A DNA stretch of 63,565 nucleotides from an uncultured Acetatifactor sp. (GCA_910584375.1 CAJUAH010000026.1:1-63565), one strand, 5' to 3'. Shown: positions 49,922 through 58,619, numbered from the stretch's first letter. Notes: generated by a model from the letters alone, not told the origin. Numbers and translations: made by a program.

Positions 49922-49950
49922 AGTATAGCGCCGTGGGTTTCGTTTGGCAA
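49922..49950 (-). promoter_or_regulatory. Promoter of ribU
   Basis: On the minus strand TTGCCA (49945-49950) and TATACT (49922-49927) are 17 bases apart, about 12 bases upstream of the riboswitch. Confidence 0.65.
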
Positions 49951-49964
49951 GTCTTTTTTTTGTC

Positions 49965-49993
49965 TTGCATTTTATGCGGCATCTGTTTATAAT
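49965..49993 (+). promoter_or_regulatory. Promoter of mscL
   Basis: TTGCAT (49965-49970) and TATAAT (49988-49993) are 17 bases apart, about 55 bases before the mscL ATG. Confidence 0.65.
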
Positions 49994-50046
49994 CTAGGTA
50001 GTCGGACAACACAGACAAAAGAAGACAGAGAAGGACACAGAACATT

Positions 50047-50502
50047 ATGAAAAAATTTTTAAAAGAGTTTAAAGAGTTTGCGGTCAAAGGCAATATGATG
50101 GACCTGGCAGTGGGCATGATCATCGGCAGCGCGTTCACCAGTATCGTGAGTTCTCTGGTCAATGATATTTTTATGCCTGTGATCAGTATTTTTACCGGTA
50201 AGCTTGACTTTTCCAATCTGTTTGTGGCGCTGGACGGGAATCATTATCCCACGCTGGCTGCGGCGCAGGAAGCCGGGGCGGCTACCCTCAGCTATGGCAG
50301 TTTTATCTCGGGACTGATCAATTTCCTGATCATGGCCTTTGTGGTGTTCCTGATCGTAAAGGCGCTTAACAAGCTCAAAAAAGAGGAGCCGAAAGCGGCG
50401 CCCGCCACCACCAAAAAGTGCCCTTATTGCAAGAGTGAGATCGCTCTGGAGGCAAGCAGATGCCCTCACTGTACTTCTCAGTTGGAGCAGCCAACGCAGT
50501 AG
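50047..50502 (+). CDS. mscL: Large-conductance mechanosensitive channel with zinc-ribbon tail
   Basis: Homopentameric channel that opens under membrane tension and protects against osmotic downshock. The N-terminal helix and TM1 (FLKEFKEFAVKGNMMDLAVGMIIGSAFTSIVSSLVNDI) and TM2 (about residues 80-102) match MscL. The protein is 151 residues; beyond the usual KKEEP tail it carries CPYC...CPHC (about 126-142), a zinc-ribbon motif. An AT-rich leader precedes the gene and no strong AGGAGG is seen. Confidence 0.93.
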   Translation: MKKFLKEFKEFAVKGNMMDLAVGMIIGSAFTSIVSSLVNDIFMPVISIFTGKLDFSNLFVALDGNHYPTLAAAQEAGAATLSYGSFISGLINFLIMAFVVFLIVKALNKLKKEEPKAAPATTKKCPYCKSEIALEASRCPHCTSQLEQPTQ

Positions 50503-50545
50503 GGACAGAAGACGTGGGATCGTGACGGACTATACCGGAGACGGT

Positions 50546-51043
50546 ATGCGGGCAGAGGTGGATATGATAGAATTTGATGTGAAGATAGAGGCGCAGGATC
50601 TGTACAATTATATGATGGCTCATGCTTACAACAGCGCCTCCGGTTTGATCGGCAGCTGTTTTGGGGCGCTGATGATCGTGATCTTCGGCCTGGACCCCGG
50701 GCAGTGGATCTTTCTGGTCTGCGGCGTGATCCTGTTATTGTATCTGCCGGTGAGCCTGAAACTGAAGAGCAAGCAGATTGCGCTGACCAATCCCTCCTTT
50801 CAAAAAACGCTGCACTATACGCTGGACGAGGAGGGGATCGCGGTGTCCCAGGGGGAGACAACGGAGAGGCAGGCCTGGACGGATATGTACAAGGCCACGG
50901 CCACAGGGAAAAGTGTGATCGTATATACCACAAAGGTCAGCGCGGCTATTTTTCCCAACCGTGATTTGGGCGAGCAGCGGGCCAGTGTGGTGGAGATGAT
51001 TAGCACGCACATGCCTCCAGGCAAGGTCAAAATACGCGGCTAA
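50546..51043 (+). CDS. YcxB-like two-helix membrane protein
   Basis: A 165-residue protein with two membrane helices (about residues 40-58 and 62-80) and a C-terminal YcxB-type domain (HYTLDEEGIAVSQGE through IFPNRDLGEQRASVVEMI). The ATG at 50546 follows GGAG by 5 bases; an ATG at 50564 is also possible. It lies 43 bases after mscL, and its GC-rich intergenic neighbour leads to tsaE. It resembles the protein encoded at 33403. Function unknown. Confidence 0.65.
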   Translation: MRAEVDMIEFDVKIEAQDLYNYMMAHAYNSASGLIGSCFGALMIVIFGLDPGQWIFLVCGVILLLYLPVSLKLKSKQIALTNPSFQKTLHYTLDEEGIAVSQGETTERQAWTDMYKATATGKSVIVYTTKVSAAIFPNRDLGEQRASVVEMISTHMPPGKVKIRG

Positions 51044-51155
51044 CACTCTGCGCCGCCGGGCGGCGCGGAAGGGAAGACCGGGCGGGACGCGGAAAACCGG
51101 ACCGGGCGGCAGGCGAAACGGGAGCGGCGGGGCGGCGTGCGGAAAAGAGGAAGAT

Positions 51156-51605
51156 TTGGCAGAGACAGAGAATATCCGGGTATGGGAGAGCCGTAGCCCG
51201 CAGGAGACTTTTTCCATAGGGGAGGAGCTGGGACGTCTGGCTGTCCCGGGGCAGGTCTATACGCTGATCGGGGAGCTGGGCACGGGAAAGACCGTGTTTA
51301 CCCAGGGGGTAGCGGCGGGACTTGGAATCGTGGGTCCGGTAAACAGCCCCACTTTTACGATCATGCAGGTGTATGAGGAGGGGCGTTTGCCCTTTTATCA
51401 TTTTGACGTCTACCGCATCGGCGACGCGGAGGAGATGGAGGAGATCGGCTATGAGGAATATTTCTTCGGGGAGGGAGTCTGCCTGATCGAGTGGGCAGAC
51501 CTGATTCCGGAACTCCTGCCTCATGACCGCATACGGATCACCATCGAAAAGGATCTGGAAAAAGGGTTTGACTATCGCAGAATCGTAATGAAAGAAGTGA
51601 AATGA
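51156..51605 (+). CDS. tsaE: tRNA t6A biosynthesis ATPase TsaE
   Basis: ATPase partner of TsaB and TsaD in making N6-threonylcarbamoyl-adenosine at position 37 of ANN-decoding tRNAs. The Walker A is GELGTGKT (about residues 39-46), followed by SPTFTIMQVYEEG and HFDVYRIGD; the C-terminal part has the LIEWAD motif. The start is a TTG after AGAGGAAG. The stop overlaps the tsaB ATG by four bases. 149 residues is normal for the family. Confidence 0.93.
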   Translation: MAETENIRVWESRSPQETFSIGEELGRLAVPGQVYTLIGELGTGKTVFTQGVAAGLGIVGPVNSPTFTIMQVYEEGRLPFYHFDVYRIGDAEEMEEIGYEEYFFGEGVCLIEWADLIPELLPHDRIRITIEKDLEKGFDYRRIVMKEVK

Positions 51606-52375
51606 GTATGAAAGTACTGGCAATAGACAGCTCCGGCCTGGTGGCCGGCGTCGCCCTGACAGAGGACAATGTACTGCGGGCGGAGTTTACCGTGAATGAT
51701 AAAAAGACCCATTCTCAGACGCTGCTGCCCATGCTGGAGCAGTTGCGGCAGATGATCGGCCTGGAGCTGGATACGGTGGACGCCATAGCGGTTGCGGCCG
51801 GACCGGGTTCCTTCACCGGACTGCGGATCGGTTCGGCGACGGCCAAGGGCCTGGGGCTGGCGCTGGGAAAACCGTTGGTGGAGGTGCCCACTTTGGAGGC
51901 GCTGGCATACAATCTGTACGGCACGGACCGTCTGGTCTGTCCTATGATGGACGCCCGCAGGAACCAGGTATACACCGGGCTCTATGAGTATGTGAGAGGA
52001 GAAAGCGCCGAATCTGCCTTTGATTCTCCCGGTATATGGACGCGGGAGCGATATGAACTGCGCGTCCTGCAGGATCAGTGCGCCGTGGAAGTGACGGAGA
52101 TCGTGGAACAGTGTAACCGTCTGGGCCGGGAAGTGATCTTTTTGGGAGACGGCGTGCCGGTGTATCTGGATCAGATCAGGGAGCGGATCCGCGTGCCCTA
52201 TGCGCTGGCCCCCGCCCATGTAAACCGTCAGCGGGCGGGCAGTGTGGCGGCTCTGGGAGCGGTGTACGCGGCCCGGGGGCGGATGGTGGACGCGGCTGCG
52301 CACCAGCCCATCTATCTGCGCAAGAGCCAGGCGGAGAGAGAAAGGGAAGAGGGGCATGATCATACGGGAGCTTAG
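51602..52375 (+). CDS. tsaB: tRNA t6A biosynthesis protein TsaB
   Basis: ASKHA-fold protein that binds TsaD and supports threonylcarbamoyl transfer. It has the N-terminal VLAIDSSGLVAGVAL, the conserved HSQTLLPMLEQLRQM and AVAAGPGSFTGLRIG segments. The protein is 257 residues. The ATG at 51602 overlaps the tsaE stop; the ATG at 51608 is an alternative. The 3' end overlaps rimI by 20 bases, so tsaE-tsaB-rimI are translationally coupled. Confidence 0.93.
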   Translation: MSMKVLAIDSSGLVAGVALTEDNVLRAEFTVNDKKTHSQTLLPMLEQLRQMIGLELDTVDAIAVAAGPGSFTGLRIGSATAKGLGLALGKPLVEVPTLEALAYNLYGTDRLVCPMMDARRNQVYTGLYEYVRGESAESAFDSPGIWTRERYELRVLQDQCAVEVTEIVEQCNRLGREVIFLGDGVPVYLDQIRERIRVPYALAPAHVNRQRAGSVAALGAVYAARGRMVDAAAHQPIYLRKSQAEREREEGHDHTGA

Positions 52376-52793
52376 AACGGAAGATGTGGAGCCGCTCTGC
52401 GCGATAGAGTCCAGGGCTTTTTCCATGCCCTGGTCGGCGGCGGATTTTGCCCGGTTGATCCGGGATCGCGACAGCCTGTACCTGGTGGCGGAGGAAGACG
52501 GCCGGGTGGTGGGCAGCTGCGGCGTCACCAATGTATCCGGGGATGGAGAGATCGACAATGTGGTGGTGGACGAGGCATACCGGAACCGGGGAATCGCCAC
52601 GGCGCTGCTGCGGGAGACCCTGAAAAGAGGACGGGCCATGGGTGTGAAAGCTTTTACGCTGGAGGTGCGGGTGAGCAACGCGGCGGCGATCCATGTCTAT
52701 GAGAACGCGGGCTTTGTATCCGAAGGGATCCGTCCCCGATTTTATGAGAAACCCACGGAGGATGCTATGATTCTGTGGAAAAGAGATGATTAG
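52356..52793 (+). CDS. rimI: Ribosomal-protein-alanine N-acetyltransferase-like GNAT
   Basis: GNAT-fold acetyltransferase of 145 residues. Motif A reads VVVDEAYRNRGIATALLRETL, with the acetyl-CoA loop RNRGIA, and the C-terminal NAAAIHVYENAGFVSEGIRPRFYEKPTEDAMI is the RimI signature. The ATG at 52356 follows GAGGGG. Known RimI acetylates ribosomal protein S18; other targets are possible. It lies in the conserved tsaE-tsaB-rimI order. Confidence 0.9.
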   Translation: MIIRELRTEDVEPLCAIESRAFSMPWSAADFARLIRDRDSLYLVAEEDGRVVGSCGVTNVSGDGEIDNVVVDEAYRNRGIATALLRETLKRGRAMGVKAFTLEVRVSNAAAIHVYENAGFVSEGIRPRFYEKPTEDAMILWKRDD

Positions 52794-52891
52794 AGGGCGT
52801 TCCAACAATTCCCACGCCAATTCGACAAAAAACGTGCTACAATGTATGCGGATGCACGAAGGTGAGAGACACAGATTGGTGGAGGATGAAG

Positions 52892-53116
52892 ATGAAACGG
52901 GAAAATAAAATTTTTTGCAATCGTTGCGGAAAAGAATTACAGCTGCGGGAGGACGTCGTTCGGGAGGGGTATTTTTCGGCGGATGTGACCTTTGGCTATT
53001 TCAGCAACAAGGATGGGCTGCGGCACCGCTGGGATCTGTGTGAAAGCTGCTATGACGCGCTGACGGACAGTTTTCAGATCCCGGTGGAGGAGAGCGAAGT
53101 GAGCGAGCTGGTGTAA
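52892..53116 (+). CDS. Small zinc-finger protein
   Basis: A 74-residue protein with two Cys pairs, CNRC (about residues 9-12) and CESC (about 52-55), which should bind one zinc. The ATG at 52892 is preferred because GGTGGAGG precedes it by 6 bases; upstream in-frame starts have no such site. Family not recognised. It lies between rimI and the rnz-like gene on the same strand. Confidence 0.65.
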   Translation: MKRENKIFCNRCGKELQLREDVVREGYFSADVTFGYFSNKDGLRHRWDLCESCYDALTDSFQIPVEESEVSELV

Positions 53117-53174
53117 GGCCGGGGAGCGCGCCGTCATCCCACGGATGCAGAATGGATGCGGATAGGAGACGGCG

Positions 53175-54083
53175 ATGCTGGATGTGTGTTTGCTGGGAAC
53201 GGGAGGAATGATGCCCCTGCCTTATCGGTGGCTGACCTCCCTGATGATGCGCTATAACGGAAAAAGTATTCTGATCGACTGCGGGGAAGGGACGCAGATC
53301 GCATTGCGGGAGAAGGGCTGGAGCCCCAAACCCATTGATATCATATGTTTTACCCACTATCATGCGGACCATATCAGCGGTCTGCCGGGTATGCTGCTGA
53401 CCATGGGTAACGCGGAGCGCACCGAGCCGCTGCTGCTGGTGGGGCCCAGGGGTCTGCAGAGAGTCGTCGGCGCGCTGCGCTGTATTGCCCCGGAGCTTCC
53501 TTTTGAAATCCGCTATGCGGAGATCGCGGAGCCGGAACAGACATTTTTCTTTGAAGGATTTCAAATTGAGGCTTTCAAGGTGAATCATAATGTGTTATGC
53601 TATGGATATAGCTTGGCGATAGACCGTATCGGCAAGTTTCAACTGGAAAAGGCCCAGGAGCTGGGCATCCCGCAAAGGTGCTGGAGCCGCCTGCAAAAAG
53701 GGGAGACCCAGGAGGTGGACGGCCGTATCTATACCCCGGACATGGTGCTGGGGGAGCCGCGCAAAGGGTTAAAAGTCACCTACTGTACGGACAGCCGCCC
53801 CACGGAGAGCATCGTGGCCCATGCGAAGGGCGCGGATCTGTTTGTCTGCGAGGGGATGTACGGGGAGCCGGACAAACTGGCCAAGGCCAAAGAAAACAGG
53901 CATATGACCATGTACGAGGCGGCGCGTATGGCCAGAGAGGCCCAGGTGCCGCAGCTGTGGCTGACACATTACAGTCCCTCTTTAAACCGTCCGGAGGAAT
54001 ATATGCAGGAAGTGCGAAAGATATTTCCCGCCGCTGTGGCGGCCAAAGACGGAAGAAGCGTGGAACTGAATTTCCCGGATTAG
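53175..54083 (+). CDS. rnz: Ribonuclease Z-like metallo-beta-lactamase nuclease
   Basis: Metallo-beta-lactamase-fold nuclease that trims tRNA 3' ends. The metal motif HYHADH (about residues 62-67) and the other ligands in NHNVLCYG, CTDSRP (Asp) and LTHYSP are present, with the RNase Z-type FQIEAFKVNH region. Residues VDGRIYTPDMVLGEPRKGLKVTYCTD match RNase Z of Firmicutes. 302 residues is standard. It overlaps no neighbour; the next gene starts 9 bases later. Confidence 0.88.
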   Translation: MLDVCLLGTGGMMPLPYRWLTSLMMRYNGKSILIDCGEGTQIALREKGWSPKPIDIICFTHYHADHISGLPGMLLTMGNAERTEPLLLVGPRGLQRVVGALRCIAPELPFEIRYAEIAEPEQTFFFEGFQIEAFKVNHNVLCYGYSLAIDRIGKFQLEKAQELGIPQRCWSRLQKGETQEVDGRIYTPDMVLGEPRKGLKVTYCTDSRPTESIVAHAKGADLFVCEGMYGEPDKLAKAKENRHMTMYEAARMAREAQVPQLWLTHYSPSLNRPEEYMQEVRKIFPAAVAAKDGRSVELNFPD

Positions 54084-54092
54084 GAGCGGCGC

Positions 54093-54692
54093 ATGAAAAC
54101 GAAAAAGGGCAAATTTACAACCCAGACGATCATAGTGGTCATGGTTCTCATCGTAGCGGTAGTGGGATACTACTGCTATTTGGTGAACCGTTCAAACCGT
54201 CAGACACAGGAGCGTACCCTCACTACGGTGGAGAACATATTGCTGCGGGATCTGGAGAACAATTATCCCCCGACCCCCAAGGAGGTCATCCGTTACTACA
54301 ACGATCTCATCAAATGTTTCTACAATGAGGACTGCAGCCAGGAACAGCTGGAGGAGCTGGCGCGCAAGGCCAGAGGATTGTACGATCAGGAACTGCTGGA
54401 CCACAACGAATGGGATACATATATCTTTAATCTGGAGGCGGAGATCCAGGACTTTAAGAACAATAACCGCAAGATATCCAATATTTCCCTGGCCGCCAGC
54501 ACGGATGTGGACGAATTTACCCAGGACGGATTCAAATTTGCCAAGATCCGCTGCGGATACAATATCCTCCAGGGCAGAGAGAGCTCGTCCACCGTACAGG
54601 TGTATCTGCTGCGCAGGGACGGAGACGGTCATTGGAAGATATACGGCTGGGACCTGGCGGAGAACGTGGGAAACGGCCAGAGAGAGGATTGA
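54093..54692 (+). CDS. Membrane-anchored extracytoplasmic protein of unknown function
   Basis: A 199-residue protein with one N-terminal membrane helix (about 11-30) and a soluble domain. The middle is helical (TVENILLRDLENNYPPTPKEVIRYYNDLIKCFY), the C-terminal half beta-rich and ends with HWKIYGWDLAEN, a pattern I associate with DUF6715 in Lachnospiraceae from memory. It sits between rnz and tsaD, with 9 bases before it and 4 after it, so it is in that operon. Role unknown. Confidence 0.68.
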   Translation: MKTKKGKFTTQTIIVVMVLIVAVVGYYCYLVNRSNRQTQERTLTTVENILLRDLENNYPPTPKEVIRYYNDLIKCFYNEDCSQEQLEELARKARGLYDQELLDHNEWDTYIFNLEAEIQDFKNNNRKISNISLAASTDVDEFTQDGFKFAKIRCGYNILQGRESSSTVQVYLLRRDGDGHWKIYGWDLAENVGNGQRED

Positions 54693-54696
54693 GGGC

Positions 54697-55734
54697 ATGG
54701 AAGAGGAAAAAGATATCTATATACTTGCCATCGAGAGCTCCTGTGACGAAACGGCGGCTGCGGTGGTGAGAAACGGCAGAGAAGTGTTATCTAACGTGAT
54801 TTCCACGCAGATAGCACTTCATACTTTGTACGGGGGCGTGGTGCCGGAGATCGCTTCCCGCAAACACATCGAGAAGATCAATCCGGTCATAGAGGCGGCG
54901 CTGGGGGAGGCAGGTACAAAGCTGCGGCAGATGGACGCCATAGCCGTGACCTATGGGCCGGGCCTGGTGGGCGCTCTTCTGGTGGGCCTGTCGGCGGCCA
55001 AGGCCATCAGTTTTGCCGCAGGGATTCCTCTGGTGGGCGTACACCATATCGAGGGGCATATCAGCGCCAATTATATCGAACACAGGGAACTGGAACCGCC
55101 CTATGTGTGTCTGGTGGTGTCCGGCGGACATTCTCATCTGGTGGTGGTGAAGGACTACGGCGAGTATGAGATCATCGGACAGACCCGGGACGACGCTGCG
55201 GGGGAGGCTTTTGACAAGGTGGCCCGCGCCATCGGCCTGGGGTATCCCGGAGGTCCCAAGATAGATAAGGTCTCCCGGGAGGGCAATCCGGACGCCATCG
55301 TTTTTCCCAGGCCCAAGCTGGCGGACAATGTCTATGATTTCAGTTTCAGCGGCCTTAAGTCCGCGGTGCTGAACTATTTAAACGGCTGCCAGATGAAAGG
55401 GGAGGAGATCTGCCAGGCGGATGTGGCGGCATCCTTTCAGAAAGCGGTGGTGGAGGTGCTGGTGGAACATTCCATGCATGCTTTGCGGGAATACGGCTAC
55501 GACCGCTTTGCCATCGCCGGAGGAGTGGCCTCCAATTCCGCTCTGCGGGAGGCTATGGCCGGGGCGTGCCGTGAAAATAACATCCGTTTTTATTATCCCA
55601 GCCCCATATACTGTACGGACAATGCCGCCATGATCGGCGTGGCGGGGTATTACGAATACATGAGAGGACGGCGCAGCGGCCTGGATCTCAATGCGGTACC
55701 GAATCTGCGGCTCGGCTCCCGGGAGGCATTATAA
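54697..55734 (+). CDS. tsaD: tRNA N6-adenosine threonylcarbamoyltransferase TsaD
   Basis: Catalytic subunit of t6A synthesis, transferring threonylcarbamoyl to A37. The 345 residues show the ASKHA motif AIESSCDETAAAVV, the metal-binding HIEGH (about 114-118) and the C-terminal IAGGVASNSALREAM and CTDNAAMIG. The ATG at 54697 follows GAGGG; a longer frame only reads through the previous gene. It completes the tsaE-tsaB-rimI set in one gene neighbourhood. Confidence 0.95.
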   Translation: MEEEKDIYILAIESSCDETAAAVVRNGREVLSNVISTQIALHTLYGGVVPEIASRKHIEKINPVIEAALGEAGTKLRQMDAIAVTYGPGLVGALLVGLSAAKAISFAAGIPLVGVHHIEGHISANYIEHRELEPPYVCLVVSGGHSHLVVVKDYGEYEIIGQTRDDAAGEAFDKVARAIGLGYPGGPKIDKVSREGNPDAIVFPRPKLADNVYDFSFSGLKSAVLNYLNGCQMKGEEICQADVAASFQKAVVEVLVEHSMHALREYGYDRFAIAGGVASNSALREAMAGACRENNIRFYYPSPIYCTDNAAMIGVAGYYEYMRGRRSGLDLNAVPNLRLGSREAL

Positions 55735-55762
55735 AGAGGTATATTATATAGAGGAATAAATT

Positions 55763-56521
55763 ATGGAAAAAAAGAAATGTACCGCTGTGATCCTTGCCGC
55801 AGGCAGCGGCAGCAGAATGCACAGCGGCGTGCCTAAACAGTTTATGGATCTGGGGGGCAGACCGCTGGTCTGGTACTCTCTGGAGGCGGTGGAGCGTTCC
55901 TCCATCATCGACGACTGCATCCTGGTGACCGGGGCGGAGCACATTTCTTATATGCGGCAGGAGATCGTAGAGAAATACGGCTTTTCCAAAGTGAGCGATA
56001 TCACGGAGGGAGGGAGACAGCGCTATGAGTCGGTGGCCCGCGCCCTGGAGCTGTTGGAGAACAGAGAATTGAACACGCCCTATGGGGGCGGCTTCGTGTT
56101 TATCCATGACGGGGCAAGGCCTTTTCTCACAGAAAAAATTCTGGAGGATACCTATGCTGCCGCTTATGCCTATGACGCCTGTGTGGCGGCCATGCCCTCC
56201 AAGGATACGGTCAAACTGGCGGATGCGGAAGGCTATGCCAGCCAGACGCCCAACCGTAACAGCGTGTGGCTGGTACAGACCCCCCAGGTGTTTGAGACGC
56301 GGATGATCTGCGAGGCTTACCGTCTGCTTATGACAAGCCTTCCCGCGCTGGAACGGCAGGGGATCGAGATTACCGACGACGCCATGGTGGTGGAGACCAT
56401 GCTGCACCGCCGTGTAAAGCTGGTTCCGGCCTCTTATGAGAATATTAAAGTGACTACGCCGGAGGATATGCGGATCGCCATGGCCCTGCTGCAGGGCGGA
56501 CTTCCGGGCGAACAGCCTTAA
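55763..56521 (+). CDS. ispD: 2-C-methyl-D-erythritol 4-phosphate cytidylyltransferase
   Basis: Third enzyme of the MEP isoprenoid pathway: CTP plus MEP gives CDP-ME. The 252-residue protein shows the nucleotide motif VILAAGSGSRM (residues about 9-19), GGRQRYESV, DGARPF and VWLVQTPQVF and the final DDAMVVE and VPASYENIKVTTPEDM. An AGAGG lies before the ATG. It starts 28 bases after tsaD. Its stop codon overlaps the stop of the convergent serine hydrolase gene by three bases. Confidence 0.94.
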   Translation: MEKKKCTAVILAAGSGSRMHSGVPKQFMDLGGRPLVWYSLEAVERSSIIDDCILVTGAEHISYMRQEIVEKYGFSKVSDITEGGRQRYESVARALELLENRELNTPYGGGFVFIHDGARPFLTEKILEDTYAAAYAYDACVAAMPSKDTVKLADAEGYASQTPNRNSVWLVQTPQVFETRMICEAYRLLMTSLPALERQGIEITDDAMVVETMLHRRVKLVPASYENIKVTTPEDMRIAMALLQGGLPGEQP

Positions 56522-58134
56522 TCGTGGCTGTCCTGTCCGGGAGTCTGGAGTCCGTACAGATGTCCGCTGTATTCCGCAAACAGATTTTCTTCCTGTTTTT
56601 TCATAAAAACAGTCACGTCATCTTCCCCGAAATACAACTGAAAATGAATGCTGCCCACGCTGGTGTCCAGCAGATGGGTACGGATGTAAAAAGTGTGTTC
56701 GTCCAGCCACATACCGCTGGAGGCGCAGAACATATCGTAGACCGGAAAACGGCAGGGAATCACTTCATCCAGTCCAAAAGGCAGGCGACAGGAGACGTCT
56801 CCCAGCGTATAACACAGCGTTCCCGATCCGGAGGCCAGTTCCAGACAAAGCTCGGTGAAGGGACTGTCCCCCTGTATCCGGTAAACCGTCCCCCGGATCC
56901 TGGGGCCGTCCGTCCGTGAGTCCAGAAAACTTCCCTCCCTGGAGAGACGATCCGCCGGTTCAGTGCCGCCCTGCGCCAGGGGACTGTCGCTATGCAGAGA
57001 AAGACTGCCGCCCCGGGAAGAATTGCCGTTACGCAGGGAAAGAATGCTGTTTCTCAGAGAAGGGCTACAGCTTTGGGAAAAGGTATGAGATATCGGCTCC
57101 ATGCGCAGCCGGGCAATCCGCTCCTGCAGCTTTTGACGGTCGTCTTCGGAGACGCCGGATTTTCCGGTTCCGTCCTGCAGCCGGGGCAGCAGAAAACGGT
57201 GGACGGCATCGTAGAGCATCTGGTTGGCGCCCTGCATCCCCTGGGTGTCCGCGGTGGTCACTACCAACAGTTCCAGAGTCGGATAACATAGGATCAGCTG
57301 TCCGCCCATTCCATAGCAGACCAGAGCGTCATGCTCTCCCCGCCAGAAGGAATAGCCATAGCCCTGGCACTCGGCGGGGATGGGGCCTGTGACCGCCGTG
57401 GCGCTCTGCCAGGCCAAAGCCTGCGCCAGCAGGTCTTTTCGCAGCAGTTCTTTTCCGTTCCAGCTCCCTTCCTGCATCAGGAATCTTCCCAGCAGTACCA
57501 GATCTTCCGACGTGGCCATGAGTCCGCTACCGCCCATGGAATGTCCGAAAGGATCTGTGAGCATATAAGATTCCTCGCTCCATCCCATCTCCCGCAGCAT
57601 CACATCCTTCAGGTAGTCCAGCATGGGTCGGCCGCTCAGTTTTTCCGCCAGGGCGCAGAGCGTGTGGGTGGAACTGGTGTCGTAATGAAACACGGTTCCG
57701 GGCTTATGGGTGGGCCGGACTGTGAAAAAACTCTCCACCCAGTCCTGGGACATATCGAATTTATAGGTGGTGGAGGCATGGCAGCTGCGCATCATCAGCA
57801 TATTTCTGACAGTCGTCATCATAATCCACGGATGGGTATCCCTGTTTACATATTCGGGAAAATAGCGGCAGATTGGATCATCCAGTGCGAGGAAACCTGT
57901 CTCGCAGAGTTTCAGCACGGCCAGCGCGGTCAGATTCTTGCTGACGGAGAACATGCGGTGCAGCTGGCCTTTTTGACAGGGAGCATAGTAAGCCTCCAGT
58001 TCGGTATGGCCGGACAACACAATATGAAGACTGTGCATCGGAATATGGGTCTGCCGCAGATGATCCAGCAGATCCGTCAGTACAAGGGGGGATATGCTGC
58101 TTTGCGATATCGGGCAGTTCGTTGCGTTTTCCAT
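56518..58134 (-). CDS. Serine hydrolase of the beta-lactamase/DD-peptidase fold
   Basis: Class C-like serine hydrolase. The SxxK motif is SVSK (about residue 64), the second motif YDT (about 150) in place of the usual YxN, and later an HxG-type loop is not clearly seen. The catalytic domain covers about residues 20-330. The C-terminal part (about 425-538) is beta-rich. Between them lies a Ser/Arg/Gly-rich low-complexity insert of about 65 residues. There is no signal peptide. The start may be the ATG at 58134 or the GTG at 58143; AAAAGGA lies upstream. Esterase or peptidase; substrate unknown. Confidence 0.75.
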   Translation of the reverse strand: MENATNCPISQSSISPLVLTDLLDHLRQTHIPMHSLHIVLSGHTELEAYYAPCQKGQLHRMFSVSKNLTALAVLKLCETGFLALDDPICRYFPEYVNRDTHPWIMMTTVRNMLMMRSCHASTTYKFDMSQDWVESFFTVRPTHKPGTVFHYDTSSTHTLCALAEKLSGRPMLDYLKDVMLREMGWSEESYMLTDPFGHSMGGSGLMATSEDLVLLGRFLMQEGSWNGKELLRKDLLAQALAWQSATAVTGPIPAECQGYGYSFWRGEHDALVCYGMGGQLILCYPTLELLVVTTADTQGMQGANQMLYDAVHRFLLPRLQDGTGKSGVSEDDRQKLQERIARLRMEPISHTFSQSCSPSLRNSILSLRNGNSSRGGSLSLHSDSPLAQGGTEPADRLSREGSFLDSRTDGPRIRGTVYRIQGDSPFTELCLELASGSGTLCYTLGDVSCRLPFGLDEVIPCRFPVYDMFCASSGMWLDEHTFYIRTHLLDTSVGSIHFQLYFGEDDVTVFMKKQEENLFAEYSGHLYGLQTPGQDSHD

Positions 58135-58253
58135 GGGTATCACCGTTCCTTTTCTCAGACTGTTGCGGCAGGTACGTGCCGTGACGGGTGTATCTACCTG
58201 ATTTTAACATAAGTTTTTTACATCTTTCAAGAATTTTTGCGCCGCATATACTA

Positions 58254-58269
58254 ATGAAAGCGATTACAT
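58254..58269. promoter_or_regulatory. Possible CcpA/LacI-family site 1 before the transporter operon
   Basis: ATGAAAGCGATTACAT fits the catabolite-responsive-element pattern (TGnAAnCGnnnnCA) loosely. It lies about 450 bases before the transporter gene. Confidence 0.35.
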
Positions 58270-58305
58270 AAAAATAAAGATATGCGTTGGCAAAACTTGT
58301 CAAAG

Positions 58306-58319
58306 CACTTACATGTAAG
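58306..58319. promoter_or_regulatory. Palindrome CACTTACATGTAAG upstream of the transporter operon
   Basis: CTTACATGTAAG is a 12-base perfect palindrome made of the same TTACA and TGTAA halves as the LacI operators but in inverted order. It may be a chance product or a second regulator's site. Confidence 0.3.
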
Positions 58320-58481
58320 ACCGGGAAATGCGGAGGAAAATTGTCACAAAATAGTGGCACAAAGTGGTAAATCAGCAGAAAAGCCTGGAAATATCAAGGA
58401 TTTTTGCACGGTATGTAATATGTGTTTTCCGGGTGACGGTCTTGCCAATGCGTTTGAGAAAACGCTGCACAGAACAGACAT

Positions 58482-58497
58482 ATGAAAGCGCTTACGC
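58482..58497. promoter_or_regulatory. cre-like site before the transporter operon
   Basis: ATGAAAGCGCTTACGC matches the CcpA consensus well (TGAAAGCGCTTAC core). It lies about 95 bases upstream of the -35 box. Catabolite control of sugar uptake would be expected here. Confidence 0.5.
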
Positions 58498-58590
58498 AAA
58501 TATCTACAGGAAAAATGCACATATCACAACACAAAAAAACAGCATAATTAACAAAAAAAAGCAAAAAAACAATGTTTTGAGAAAAATAGC

Positions 58591-58619
58591 TTGTTAATGT
58601 GCCCAACATGTGCTAATAT
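58591..58619 (+). promoter_or_regulatory. Promoter of the sugar ABC transporter operon
   Basis: TTGTTA (58591-58596) and TAATAT (58614-58619) are 17 bases apart. The leader to the first ATG is about 80 bases. Confidence 0.65.
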
